Shown piece after piece: positions 12,711 to 23,200 of a stretch of DNA of 64,000 bases. Each line of letters starts with the position of its first letter. The first letter of the stretch is position 1. Both the position numbers and the translations under genes were made by a program. The notes under the pieces are model-generated. The model was not told the DNA's origin. It was given only the letters and a program-made list of their open reading frames with translations, and searched no databases. The stretch is taken from positions 124,001 through 188,000 of the forward strand of contig QNGE01000421.1 of NCBI GenBank assembly GCA_008508345.1, in the 5' to 3' direction. The stretch is from Paragonimus westermani (lineage: Eukaryota > Platyhelminthes > Trematoda > Plagiorchiida > Troglotrematidae).

Positions 12711-12936
12711 GCGCAAACTTCCGTATAGGTCATGTCAAAAACTAAACCACAAACGCGTACAATCATTTGCACAACAGACATGCACTCACATACATTGGGT
12801 GACAGTACGTGGTCATTCGTCTTGGTGAAAGTTCCCGCACAGCATGTACACACTGTTCCGATAGTCTCTTCTTGTCCGTCGTGTTCGAGGCTTGTCCTTT
12901 TGTTCCTGAATGTCGCCTGTGGGTAATACACTACCT

Positions 12937-12956
12937 GTGAGTAGATTACTACTCAC
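12937..12956. promoter_or_regulatory. Perfect 8-bp inverted repeat in LTR U3 region
   Basis: GTGAGTAG, a 4-base spacer ATTA, then CTACTCAC: a perfect palindrome with 8-bp arms about 25 bases inside the 5' end of the LTR. It is unchanged in the other LTR (17179-17198). Its position in the presumed U3 suggests a binding site for a dimeric regulator or an RNA hairpin. That role is inference. Confidence 0.5.
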
Positions 12957-14375
12957 AACGAATCTGCCTGTTATACAACACTCCTCCCCCTTCTGAGGTT
13001 CCTTGATTCCTTCGCATTTGTCGACGAATCCCCTCCGATCGACGCGGTGTTTCCTCCCGGATTATTGATCTTCTGGTTCGTCGCGCCGGCATCTCGTGCC
13101 ACGTTGCTAACTCACTGGCGTGCACTCGTTTCGTCTCGCCGTCCTTCTTGATCGTGTATACTGGGCCCCGTCTGGATATTACCGAATACGGACATTTCCA
13201 TTTAGGCGAAAGTTTTCTTGATCCTGGCCTGCTGGCACCCGTGTTCCGTTGGTCTCGATATTTCACCCGTTCTCCTAGTTTGAACATTCTAGTCTTGCCG
13301 AACCGTTGCCTTGCGGATTTCTCCTTTGTACGTGCTTGCGATGCTTTCAGATTTCGATGGGCTCTTTCTCTTTCGGTTACCAATTCTTTAGTGGAATCAA
13401 TGCACTCTGGCGATACTCCAATGTCCTGATACACCGGAAGTCCAGGGGGTTCTACCGTACATCAATTGAAATGGAGATTTCTTCGTGCTTGCCTGCACAG
13501 ACGCCCGGTAGGCCAATAACACCAGTGGCAACTCAGACTCCCAGTCTCCTCCTTTGGCTGATAACCATTCTTTGACCATTCGGTTGTTACGCTCAGTTAG
13601 GCCATTCGTTTGTGGGTGATACGGCGTCGTTCGAATGCGCTTGATTCCCAGTTGTTGCATGCGTGTTCGAAACTCCTCGGTTTCAAAGCATGGCCCCTGA
13701 TCCGTCAAGATCGCCTTTGGTACACCGTGGTTTGCTACAATGTGCTTCATCACCATGTCTCCCACCGTAAATGTTTTTTGATCCGGAACGCCAGTCGCTT
13801 TGATCCAACGGGTAAAGTGTTCTGTCATGACCAGAACGTACTGGTTACCGCGGGCGCTCAGTGAAAATGGGTCCATAAGATCCATCGACCAGAGCTCACC
13901 GATTTCGGAGACTTGTATTGGCTGTAAGGGCTGTTGGGCTCCTGATTGTAGCTTTTCAGTAACTGACACTGTTGGCATGCAAGCACGTAAGTTGTCACAT
14001 CCTCTTTCATTTTCGGCCAATATGCTCTTTGTTGCAACAGGTCGTACGTCTTAGTGCATCCGGTGTGTGCCATTTCATGGCAGTCTGCCACCACTTTCCT
14101 CCTCAGTTGTCTTGAGATGACTACGACGCACGGGCGCACAACGCCACGCTGCCATGTCAATACGCCTGCACTGTTTAAGCCAACTCTTCTCCATTGGGAT
14201 GCGATTATTTTCAGCTCCTCATCCTTAGTATTTGTGGGAATTCTCAGGCCTCTTGTCAGAGCTTCAATCACTTTCCGGAGGACCTCATCTTGACGTTGCA
14301 GGCGTACTAGCGTTTGTGGGTCCTGCTCCATTATTAAGCCGTTGACTCCAAAGGTCACTTTGAGAAGTTCGTCGT
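12949..14375 (-). pseudogene. Ty3/gypsy integrase, frameshifted
   Basis: Integrase inserts the element cDNA into the host chromosome. The N-terminal zinc-binding HHCC region is visible around 14090-13975 (HEMAHTGC, then CQQC). The catalytic triad is intact: first Asp in SMDLMDP, second in LTDQGP, and Glu in LTERNN. The C-terminal part contains RVKYRDQR and KRVHASELATW, which resembles a GPY/F-type module. Two single-base frameshifts separate these parts: one in a C-run at 13928-13930 between the zinc finger and the catalytic core, and one in a C-run at 13445-13449 after the core. The frame ends inside the 3' LTR at 12949. With the frameshifts, a complete enzyme cannot be made from this copy. 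Confidence 0.9.
12981..12998 (-). other. Polypurine tract of the Ty3/gypsy element
   Basis: On the minus strand a purine-only run (AGAAGGGGGAGGAG) lies directly against the start of the 3' LTR, the position where plus-strand DNA synthesis is primed. It is also coding sequence for the integrase tail. It supports the LTR boundary at 12980. Confidence 0.85.
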
Positions 14376-14379
14376 CTAC

Positions 14380-15003
14380 TTGTGGTCGAGTAAGAAAATC
14401 CGCGACGCAATTGCTCAAATCAGGCACATGGTTGATCGTGAAGTCATGTTCCTGTGAACGTAATGCCCATCGGGCTAATTTACCTCTCGGGTCTCTCGCT
14501 GTCATGATCCACTCCAGGGGTTTGTGATCCGTCTCCACGTGGAACTGTTGACCGAACAGGTATGGCCTCCACTTGTCCAGTGCCCAGACGATTGCCAAAC
14601 ATTCCTTCTCAATAGTCTAATGCTTCTGCTCCGTTGGAGTCAGGAATCTGCTGGCATACTCGATTGATCCTTCCTTTTGCTTGAGTACTGCCCCAATGCC
14701 ACGGTCACTGGTATCTGTTGCTACGGTGAAAGTTTCTTTTGTATTCGGTAGTTTCAACGTCAGTTGTTGCTCGTTCATCGCTTGTTGTACTCGCTTGAAC
14801 GCCATCTGGGCATCGTCGGTCCATTCAAATTTCTTGTCTTTTCGAAGGAGTTCGTACAATGGCGACGCGATGGAGTGAAAATTTTTCACGAACCGACTGT
14901 AGTAACCTGCTTGACCCAAAAATTGTCTCAGGGTTCGTTTGGAATTCGGAGACACGGCCTCTCTAATTATCAGTATTTTCCCCGGCAGAGGCTTGATTTC
15001 ACC
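14380..15003 (-). pseudogene. RT connection and RNase H domain, one in-frame stop
   Basis: RNase H removes the RNA strand after reverse transcription. The connection segment shows LRQFLGQAGYYSRFVKNF (about 14940-14880). RNase H follows with the catalytic-region motifs ATDTSDRGIGAVL and TDHKPLEW (about 14540-14515), ending in VADFLTRP. A TAG at 14617-14619 interrupts the frame between KH and TIEKECLA, where a Tyr codon is usual in the family. The same frame continues on both sides, so this is a point mutation and not a domain boundary. Confidence 0.9.
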
Positions 15004-15776
15004 TTAACCCACCTTGTGTTCCAGTAACACCACGGATGATCGTCCGAGCTGTGACTTATCAGCATTGATCCGGACTTCTGAGTTCTTGGTGCGATTCAAG
15101 ACAGCATCTATATGGGCAGCTTTTTCCGATTCTGTGTTGCTGTATATTACAATATCATCTCCGTATACCGCCACATTATCCAGTCGTTTTACCAGCTGAA
15201 CCATCAGGTGCCGAAATGTGAACGGTGCCCCGGATAGGCTAAAAACCGCATGCGCTTGAACTGATACTGTTTATCGCCTACCGTGAATGCGGTCTTCTCA
15301 CGATCTTTGGGTTTAATTGGTACTCGCCAGTATCCAGAGCGTAAGTTCAAAACTGTGAACAACTTCGCCTGCTGTAGCTTATCAGAAATATCAGCGACGG
15401 ACGGTATTGGTACGACTGTATTCTGTGTTACCTCATTCAGCCGTCTAAAATCCACACAAAAGTGGTACTTCCCGTTGGACTTCTTCACCAGGAGAGCAGG
15501 CGAGTTGTACGGACTGTTGGCTTCTTTGATAACATCCTCGCTCAGCATGTTCTTTATTTGTCTTTCCAATTCCTCCTCAAGATGAACCGGTATCCTGCGG
15601 GGCCCGTGAGGTCGAAATGTTCCGGTTGTTGGTATTTCATATGCAATCCAGTTACAAAATCCGTACGGACCATCGTCATTCGTATATACTTCCGCATATT
15701 TCTCGACCGTGGACTGGAGCGACGGGGCTGTGCAACTGGGTGTTTTAACCTTGCTTACTGGGTTGTCGCTATCCTT
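15004..15776 (-). pseudogene. Ty3/gypsy reverse transcriptase, frameshifted
   Basis: Visible motifs in order: RRIPVHLEEELERQ entry segment (about 15600-15555), SPALLVKKSNGKYHFCVDFRR, LRSGYWRVPI, KTAF, and the catalytic YGDD (VAVYGDDIVIYS, about 15170-15145), so the active-site residues are intact. The frame opens right after the TGA at 15777-15779. It is broken by a frameshift in a five-base homopolymer at 15241-15245 (after the KRMRF motif) and stopped by TAA at 15004-15006, beyond which the same frame resumes. Length and motif spacing are normal for a Ty3/gypsy RT. The lineage's fragment at 28110-28760 aligns over this whole segment. Confidence 0.92.
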
Positions 15777-16244
15777 TCACTGTCCTACGAGCATCAGGGA
15801 GCCATACTTGGTCGACAACTTCTTGAGCTTCAAGTCAATCACGGCATCTGTTGCAGCGAGGTTATCGGCTCCGAGTATCGTTTGCCTGGTTTCTGGAGAC
15901 ACAATGAAACGGTGCTTTACGATATGGCCGCCGATACGTACCCCATATTCTTTCATACCGTCAATCAGTAGACTATTACCTCCAACCGTACTGATAACCA
16001 TGGATGTCGGTTCTAGGTTTTGCTTTTCTGCACGAGCAACCAACGAAATAGCTGCCCCTGTATCGACTAAACACTGTTCTACCTCTCCATCAACTTCAAC
16101 CCTTGTATACACGGCCCCCTTGTCAATCGCTCTCATTACTAGTTGACCCGCCCAACACAAAGAACAATCACGAAACACTTTATTTTTAGACCTCTTAGAC
16201 CGTGGGATTGGGCAGTCCTTCTTCCAATGTCCTTTTTCCCACAT
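15777..16244 (-). pseudogene. Retroviral-type aspartic protease region, ends at TGA
   Basis: The protease cleaves the polyprotein. The active-site motif DTGA (LVDTGAAISLV, about 16075-16045) and the downstream ILGADNL (about 15870-15850) are the two hallmarks of retropepsins, here about 70 residues apart as expected. The frame begins in the second half of the Gag zinc knuckle, after the frameshift at 16233-16237, and ends at an in-frame TGA (15777-15779) that most simply arose from CGA. The reading frame continues into RT, so protease and RT were a single ORF. Confidence 0.9.
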
Positions 16245-16885
16245 ATGAAGCAGTCTCCCGGTTGATCGTTCTTCCGTGTTGCTGTTTTCAGGGCAGTTAC
16301 ATCCGCTGCGAGTTGCTCCACTGTCTTCTGCATTACATCCAGTGTCTTCTTGTCCGTATTGCTGTTTGCATCCACTGAGGCCACGGACATGACTGCCAAC
16401 TCCCGCGTCACCTTCGCCAGATCGTCAAGGTCCATCGGCCGGACGACATGGGCAATACGGACTTGGTCACAAACCGCCATCGGGAGACCTTAAATAAACT
16501 GTTCCGTTAACAACTGTCGTCGTGATTCTTGATCCAATCCTGGCAGAGCCATGTCCAGCAAACCTTGCAGAGTGACAGCAAACACGGGCATGTCCGCTCC
16601 TTGTCTAAGCCCGGCCACCTTGAACCGCCGCATGGCCTTCTGGCGGTCGGCCGAGCTGTCAAACGCAGCCACCAGCGTCTCCTTCTCAGCTGCCCACTCG
16701 ATCTTTGCAGGGCCTCTTCTCGCTGCGTCCAGTACTGTCTTTGTCCTGCTCTTTACCATCGTTCGCAGGGCAGCCAGCTTCCCACGGTCGGTCTTTATTC
16801 CGTCCGCTTCGGCCACGTCCTCCAAGTCCTCCAGGAACGTCCGGACGTCTCCGTCTTCGAACAGCTGTGGCCAGAGAATCTTCAT
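16195..16885 (-). pseudogene. Gag with CCHC zinc knuckle, stop and frameshift
   Basis: Gag forms the intracellular particle that packages element RNA. The first ATG after the PBS is at 16885 (MKILWPQLFEDGD). Amphipathic capsid-like sequence follows, with MVKSRTK, KETLVAAFDSSADRQKA and VTLQGLLD. A TAA at 16490-16492 interrupts the frame, probably from CAA. The frame resumes directly and reaches a zinc knuckle at 16252-16212. That knuckle is split by loss of one base from an A-run (complement of 16233-16237), so CFICGKK is in one frame and GHWKKDC in the next. The open frame also continues upstream without a stop through the PBS into the LTR, to about 17173. Similar Gag sequence recurs at 62.7-63.3 kb. 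Confidence 0.88.
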
Positions 16886-16895
16886 CCTCGCGTTC

Positions 16896-16907
16896 GTCAC
16901 GGCACCA
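16896..16907 (-). other. Primer-binding site matching tRNA-His 3' end
   Basis: On the minus strand TGGTGCCGTGAC lies 2 bases after the 5' LTR. From memory this is complementary to the last 12 bases of animal tRNA-His (GTCACGGCA plus CCA). Base 13 onward does not match. Position and the TGG start are as expected for the site where reverse transcription is primed. The older copy at 62706-62717 keeps 10 of the 12 bases. Confidence 0.75.
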
Positions 16908-16909
16908 GT

Positions 16910-17222
16910 TGATGTTTCCGCAAGATACGCTTGGCCAACAAGTTGGTTTATTGCGCAAACTTCCGTATAGGTCATGTAAAAAACTAAACCACAAGCGCGT
17001 ACACTCATTTGCACAACAGACATGCACTCACATACATTGGGTGACAGTACGTGGTCATTCGTCTTGGTGAAAGTTCCCGCACAGCATGTACACACTGTTC
17101 CGATAGTCTCTTCTTGTCCGTCGTGTTCGAGGCTTGTCCTTTTGTTCCTGAATGTCGCCTGTGGGTAATACACTACCTGTGAGTAGATTACTACTCACAA
17201 CAAAACTGCCTGTTATACAACA
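16910..17222 (-). repeat. 5' LTR of the Ty3/gypsy element
   Basis: Direct repeat of 12668-12980. It starts TGTTGT; the outer six bases of its 3' end read ACATCA where the other LTR has ACAACA, so that end has one mutation. The polyadenylation signal (16947-16952) and the palindrome (17179-17198) are conserved. The LTR is unusual in having a minus-strand frame open from about 17173, with an in-frame ATG at about 17023, that runs into gag. Confidence 0.95.
17179..17198. promoter_or_regulatory. LTR palindrome, 5' LTR copy
   Basis: Same perfect 8-bp inverted repeat with ATTA spacer as at 12937-12956. In this LTR it would lie in the active promoter region, upstream of any transcript start. Confidence 0.5.
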
Positions 17223-17227
17223 GTAGC
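17223..17227. repeat. Target site duplication, right copy
   Basis: GTAGC directly outside the 5' LTR, matching GTATC at 12663-12667 except at one base. It supports insertion of the element as a unit. Confidence 0.55.
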
Positions 17228-20200
17228 AACGGCAGATCTGGAACTGTGGACATTGTATTTTGAGTAACAAGCACTTTTATCGTTGTCAGTAAGTAATGTA
17301 ATTAGTCGGGGATATTAAAAATGAAAAGTTACTAGCCACCTGGCTTTTTATTGATACTTGAATGTCGAGGTGCTCACATGTTTGACGACTGTCAGAACAA
17401 TGGAGGAAAGAGATTCAGGACACTTCTGATTGACAGTAGTCGCACCATTACCGCTGACATATATGTCTGTGACGTGATGTCGTCCACAAACCGTTAGCCC
17501 GTCATCCGTGATCATTATCCTAATGCATATTAATGGTGATGGGTTGGGTAGACGCTGCTGTATTAATGGAACTGAAGACTGGGTACTTTCGTCAGTATGT
17601 GGATTTTAGTTATAGACAAATGATGCCTGCTTTTCACTCGATACCATACTCAACCTCTGACCAGAAGAAGGCCAGTGACACCTGCTCTAGGATCACACTC
17701 ACAGCTGGGTTAGTTTTGTAAGTCCCTTATAGAGACGTTCATTTTATGAGTTAACCAATCAACGTTACCATTAAGACATGGCTCAGGTTACACACATCAC
17801 AACAGAATTATGAGACCACCCGATTCTTTAAAAGTACTTTAGTTCCTGTTGAACCCAACGTAACATTTCTCATGCTGGTAACTGACAAATCAAAAAGGTT
17901 GAAAGTTGGGAAAACCGTTTGCAACTTTAAAAACGGTTGTCTTGAAATTCACAGGGATACCAGGGTACAAAGAATGAAATAGATGGTTGGCTTCCAAAGA
18001 TCAGAGTGGTAGACATAAATATATGGCATATCTCTAGAGCTTCAGTACAATGCACACAACATGGCTGTAAAGGTTATACTGCTTTGCAGCTGCAAAAACA
18101 TAATCCCTCATTATAGTGGGCTGTAGACCGTCTTCGGAAAATTGACCATCGATGTTTGTGTCCGGTCACTCGCACTGGGGACACCAACGGCTTATCAACG
18201 AAGAGGTTAGCGAGCGGGTATTTGCTAGTGATTGCCAAGCGAATTCCTTTTTTACATCTTCGGGCGTTTATAGACAGGTGACAAAACCGTCTAACATAGA
18301 TATCAACCCAACGTGCCTTTTTCCGATGGTGAGCCCGGCTGGCGCAAGTTGTGAGTTTGGCATACTTTGACTTGGTGTAGTGAAATGATGCCGTTCACCG
18401 GATGGTTGGCCACTCTAGATTGAGTTACTCTAGAAGACTTGGGACTTCGAGGCACATACAATTTGGACGAGATGACCGCTAGTCAGGTTCGGTTACATGG
18501 ATGTAGTCTGTGGAGTGAATATTCTCAATGGCGAGGCTAAGTGAAAACCCAAAATATGTTGTCTTGCTGATGATGCCAAATTTTAATTTATAGTTCGATT
18601 GTTTGCTTACAATGTTTAGGCCAGTAAACGTGATTGCGTTTAGTAGCTAAGCATCTCTCCCCAAATTTATTTTCCCATTCTTATTCTTGCTTGTTTCGTA
18701 ACGCTTGGTGTTTCCTTTATTGTTCTGTCATAGAGCCAGCGAGAACCACTAACGCAACATTGTTTTTGGTGGCAATGATGAGAGTGAAAGGTTTTTGTTT
18801 AAGTCAACACTACTGTTGTCAATGAGGTTACTACAATAACTTGCATGAACTCACAAACGTATTTCAAGCTGTGAAAATATTGAGCACCACAAGAGGTTTA
18901 TTTTGAGCAGCCGGGAAATATGATTGTATTCCTACAAACTGAAACTTGTTGGCAAGTAAGCCATACTGTACCACAACGGAGTCTGTTGGAGTTGATATTT
19001 TTGTCATCCCTTACTGCCGATGTGGCTAATATTGTAGATGCGAACACAAACAGACCATACCGTGTTACCGTTTTCGGAAGATCATACCAGTATCGCCCTC
19101 ATTCGTTAGAGCCCTCAGTGGTCCTCTTGTCCACGACAGGCGATGTGCCATTTACCTTAGAGCATATTGAAGTTGGACGTTGAACAACCTTTCCGTGACC
19201 CACTTGGTACAGCGTGCAGAAGGAACTTTTAAACTGGTATATTTCGTCGAACTTCTTCAGATGCACACTACCGGAATATATAGCCCGTTTATCTTACGTT
19301 TCAAAAGGGTTGTCTTCTGTGGTGAAACGGACAAAGAGTACGGTGAAGCTAAAGCAGAAATTGGCTACCCCATGTGTTCTAATTTCCAGTCCGTGAGCAA
19401 AGGCTCCGATAAGTTTTTTCCAGCGTATTCATAGAAACGATTTTATTTGGTTTGTGTTTGTTTAATTATGTCCGTTCACTAAATGTGTTCGGCGAATTTG
19501 AAATCACACGGCTAGACAGTACAGAACCAGCAGTTCCAGTTAGTTCAGTATTTACAAGCACATTCTTAGTTGCAATCTGAATTTCATTAACTTCGCCGCA
19601 AAAGAGTGGGGTGTATGCGAATCAGCATGTTCAACATTTTTCTAGGACTAGTGAAACGCAATATGAGGTAGGCGTGCTACCTGCTATAAGCTATTTTTCT
19701 CACCTGCACTCTGGCTACAACAAAAGAACATCCGCAACCCAAACCGGCACTTGTAGGCTGCTCTCAGCTAAGTTAGGATCAAGCTGAATAATTTTCACCA
19801 TCAATATAGAGCTATGTCATAACAACAGAACACACTAATGACTCCGTAACACGCTGACACTCCCCGTCAGCAATGTTCCAGTACATTTTTGACAAATATG
19901 AAATCAGACAGCCTTCTTGAATATATACCTATAGCTAAGGATGGGTGTAGGAGTACATAAGGTATATCCTGCGAAGACATTTCAATCAATCTCGTCGGTT
20001 GCGAAATATGGTCAGCAAACGTGTATTAGCTCGAATAATTGCAAAACTGAAACGTCATTTTCTGGCAGGAGAATAGCACACCGAACCAGAAGAAAACTAA
20101 CCAAGTTCCAAGTGGGTCAACCTGAGTTCAAAAAGTTCTCATTTCAAACAGGTAGAGTAAGGAGCTACCAGTGCAGATAATATCAATTTCAAAGTGAAGC

Positions 20201-23200
20201 ACTCGGAAATTAAACAAGACAGAAAGAAATGAAAATGTATAAACGGCTTGACCAAAAGATGAAAACAATAACAAAAGCCACTTAACTACTAAAGTTACCA
20301 TTATAAACTTTTCGAGCATCGAGGTTGTGATAGGTAAACTAACATTCTCTTCTACACATGAAGTGAAGATTTATGATGGTTTTTGCAATGGCCTTAATAA
20401 AAGTATGAACATTACTTGGGCGATAAAACATAATCAAAACTGTCTCTTATTCAAACATGAAGTTACACAACTTTTGTAATCACTGTTGAGCAATAACATC
20501 GAAGATTATGGTTTGAACTAGGCTCGTTTTGGCAGCACAGCTGCAAAACATCAAATCAGCGTGTCTGATTGGCACTATGAACTTGAAAACACATCAGGTT
20601 TTGCTTGAGGTCTTATAAAAAATATTGTTAGGTTTTGAACAGTTTTTCAGCGATTTGTACATCTGTTTACTGCACGAATGCAGCTTTTTATTGTTCATCG
20701 TTTGGTGGAAATCTGTCTTGATGCCACAGTTCATTGAACGGAAATATCGCGTTTTTAATCTGCCTATTTTTACTCACCGGCGCATGCTGATTCTTAGTCT
20801 GACATTGCTTTCCAAGCGCTGAAACCATCATAGAGACGTGTGTAAGCAGCCAAGTGTTATCGATCGTGGGCCATGGTGGGCCGAACCACTGAGACAATGA
20901 TGCCGATCGACTAGACTGGAAGTACGTACACACCCAGTCCCAGCTGGGCTAGCTGTAACAGTGGTGCGTTGGGGCGGTTCACTTATCTGACTTGGTTAAG
21001 AAGCCCGTTCACTGGATTGGGTTTGGATTTTGTATCCGAATCACAACGCTTGGACACCTGACACCAAATCTTTTTGTTGCAATGTCAAGTCACTTTGCCT
21101 TCCGGTGGCCGAAGCTTTCTTCTTCCATTAGGAGCTGACCGTAGAATTCGTCCTCACTGATGCACATCTCTTCCGTTTTCCCGCCTACGCAATGCTGTTG
21201 CAAATCAGTTCTTAGGAAGTTGTGGACCATAAGCTTGTATCGCCGACATATTGCATCGTTTATCTAACTGGAAAGGTTATTGTTTGTTTCTCAGGCCTTC
21301 CTGGATGCTTTTATGTGGGCTCACAACAAAGGTTCTGTACTACACTCTGCTTTCCAGTGACTCGTTCTGGCAGGACATTACAAGTAGTCTCAGTCCATTT
21401 TAGTAATGAAGTGCAAGCAACCACTGGCACAAATTTCGTTGCACCTTACCAGAAGATCTGCTCTAGATAAATCCCAGCGAAAGATGTCATTCTTGAAGAC
21501 GATATTCAAAGACCAACATTTATCTACTGAGGTTTGAAGAAAAATTCGGCAAATGACGTGAGTTGATAAGTTTGCTATAAACTTCGTAAGATGTCAACTA
21601 TGTGTACACTAGCTTTGAACAGGTGAAGATCTCACTAACTTGAGAATTTGTCCAATGCAGATTGCCGCTTACGCTTTTTAAGTAGTTTAGTTTCATCAAC
21701 TTTAATATGAGCAGCACGGATAGAAATGTCGCTGAGGAACAGTAGCAATTCTTCAGTTAATTACAGAAGTTGGTAAGGGCCGGGCCAATAACATAAGCGA
21801 AGCAGGACGGCATTTAGGCATTTGGGTTCAAATCAGTTTCTAGTCTGACTTCTAAAAACAATCACGGATACCACAATGTCTTAGTTTTATCACATGAGAA
21901 AGGCAAATCACAGAGAAATTGTCATTTATCAGTAAGCGGTCTTTTTGCAAGCTGATATTACTGCCGTATTTGGTAAACAGTGATGCTGGGTGTTTGCGGT
22001 TTTTGCGTATGGTTTTTTGATTCAGTATCTGGTGAAGTGTGCCATGCGCAATCCTGCAAATCAGAGCACATTTAATGTACACAAGTATTCATGGTATTAT
22101 CAAATAGGCTGAAATTATTTCTGACCGAAGTAACTCGACGTTCAAGACATCTGAAGATCAAAATGGGCACATTATTCCAAAGTCCTTTAAGTGATTTCGT
22201 TGAATCATCTAAAGTGGGCGGGCTTTTTGCTAATCGAAAAATTTCCGTTCTGCTGTAATTCACTTGGTATGTTTTTGATTGCCTCTGCTAAATGAACCTA
22301 ATAACCATTGGATGGCGCTAACAAATGCGACTGTTAAGTAAGTGGAAATCTATCGATGTCTTTCAACAAGTCCCGGTAGACTGGGTTCTTTTCTAAAGAA
22401 GTGGAATTCAAGTCGCCGTTAAATTCATGTCAAACATGCATTCTTGTTTAAATAAATGCCTGCTTGAGACAGCTACAGACGTTCTCTCACCTTCCATTTT
22501 CAGTGTATCAAAAATGATTCATCAAGCCACCAGGTGTATTTTCGGAGTGACATCAAAAACATAATGGGTTTCGAAATTCCTAACAGTCTTATGACGTGTG
22601 TTGACATCACCTAGATGGATATCGAAGTCAAGCACTTTATGACCTAATATAACGGGAAAATTTATACAATGTTTGGTGACCTTATATTTACGTCCCAACA
22701 GACACAGTAAACTGTTGCCTTCGCGTGTGAACTATACGCAGTCAAATGGGCGAAAAAACAAGGGTGAATAAGAACGAGTCTGGTTAACTTGTGGATCGTG
22801 AAATCAGTCAACCAGACAGCGACTCATTCGCGCGTTGTCCCGAATCTCTGTAACCGTTTTTCGTGAGTCCCACTCAATCAGAATACGGTTGGATCGGGCA
22901 AACAAACCGGCTTCAGAATGTCACCGTGTTAATCTCAGGTGAACTGTGATCGATGTGACTGGATTATTTGTTGTTCATGCAGATTTCTGTATGATGTAGG
23001 CGCAGTTCTGCATTTGCCTGATCAAAACCGTTACTGAGAAGATTATCTTTGGCAGTTGGTTATAAAACCCTATAAACATTTTGCAATTCCGTTGCATCCT
23101 CGAATTATTATACAAGCTGTTTCTCCATCGGAATTACTGTAAGCAAGTCTGAGGGCGTCCGAATAAAAGGGCTGCTACTTATGAGCTTAAGGGACACAGA

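Larger units (their letters stand above)
12668..12980 (-). repeat. 3' LTR of the Ty3/gypsy element
   Basis: A 313-bp direct repeat of 16910-17222 with no indels and 8 substitutions by my count (97.4% identity). On the minus strand it begins TGTTGT and ends ACAACA, a 6-bp terminal inverted repeat. It contains a polyadenylation signal AATAAA (complement of 12705-12710) and a 20-base palindrome at 12937-12956. The integrase frame runs about 30 bases into this LTR before its stop at 12949. Confidence 0.95.
12668..17222 (-). mobile_element. Full-length defective Ty3/gypsy LTR retrotransposon
   Basis: A 4555-bp element read on the minus strand. In its own 5'-3' order: LTR (17222-16910), tRNA-His-type PBS, gag with a CCHC knuckle, aspartic protease, reverse transcriptase, RNase H, integrase, polypurine tract, LTR (12980-12668). 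The domain order protease-RT-RNase H-integrase places it in Ty3/gypsy (Metaviridae). There is no envelope frame. Four in-frame stops (16490-16492, 15777-15779, 15004-15006, 14617-14619) and four frameshifts (near 16235, 15243, 13929 and 13447) break what was one gag-pol frame or nearly so. The LTRs differ at 8 of 313 positions, so insertion was fairly recent. Relatives in the window are the fragments at 28110-28760 and 62437-63330. Confidence 0.93.

Noticed and set aside
16212..16252. Programmed -1 frameshift between gag and pol at the A-rich run in the zinc knuckle
   Set aside because: The local bases do not form a canonical slippery heptamer in the gag frame, and the shift would leave unshifted Gag with a broken zinc finger. 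A single-base loss is the simpler reading.
20830..21070. GC-richer patch resembling a dispersed repeat
   Set aside because: It has no second copy in this window and no coding or structural motif. It can only be judged against the whole genome.
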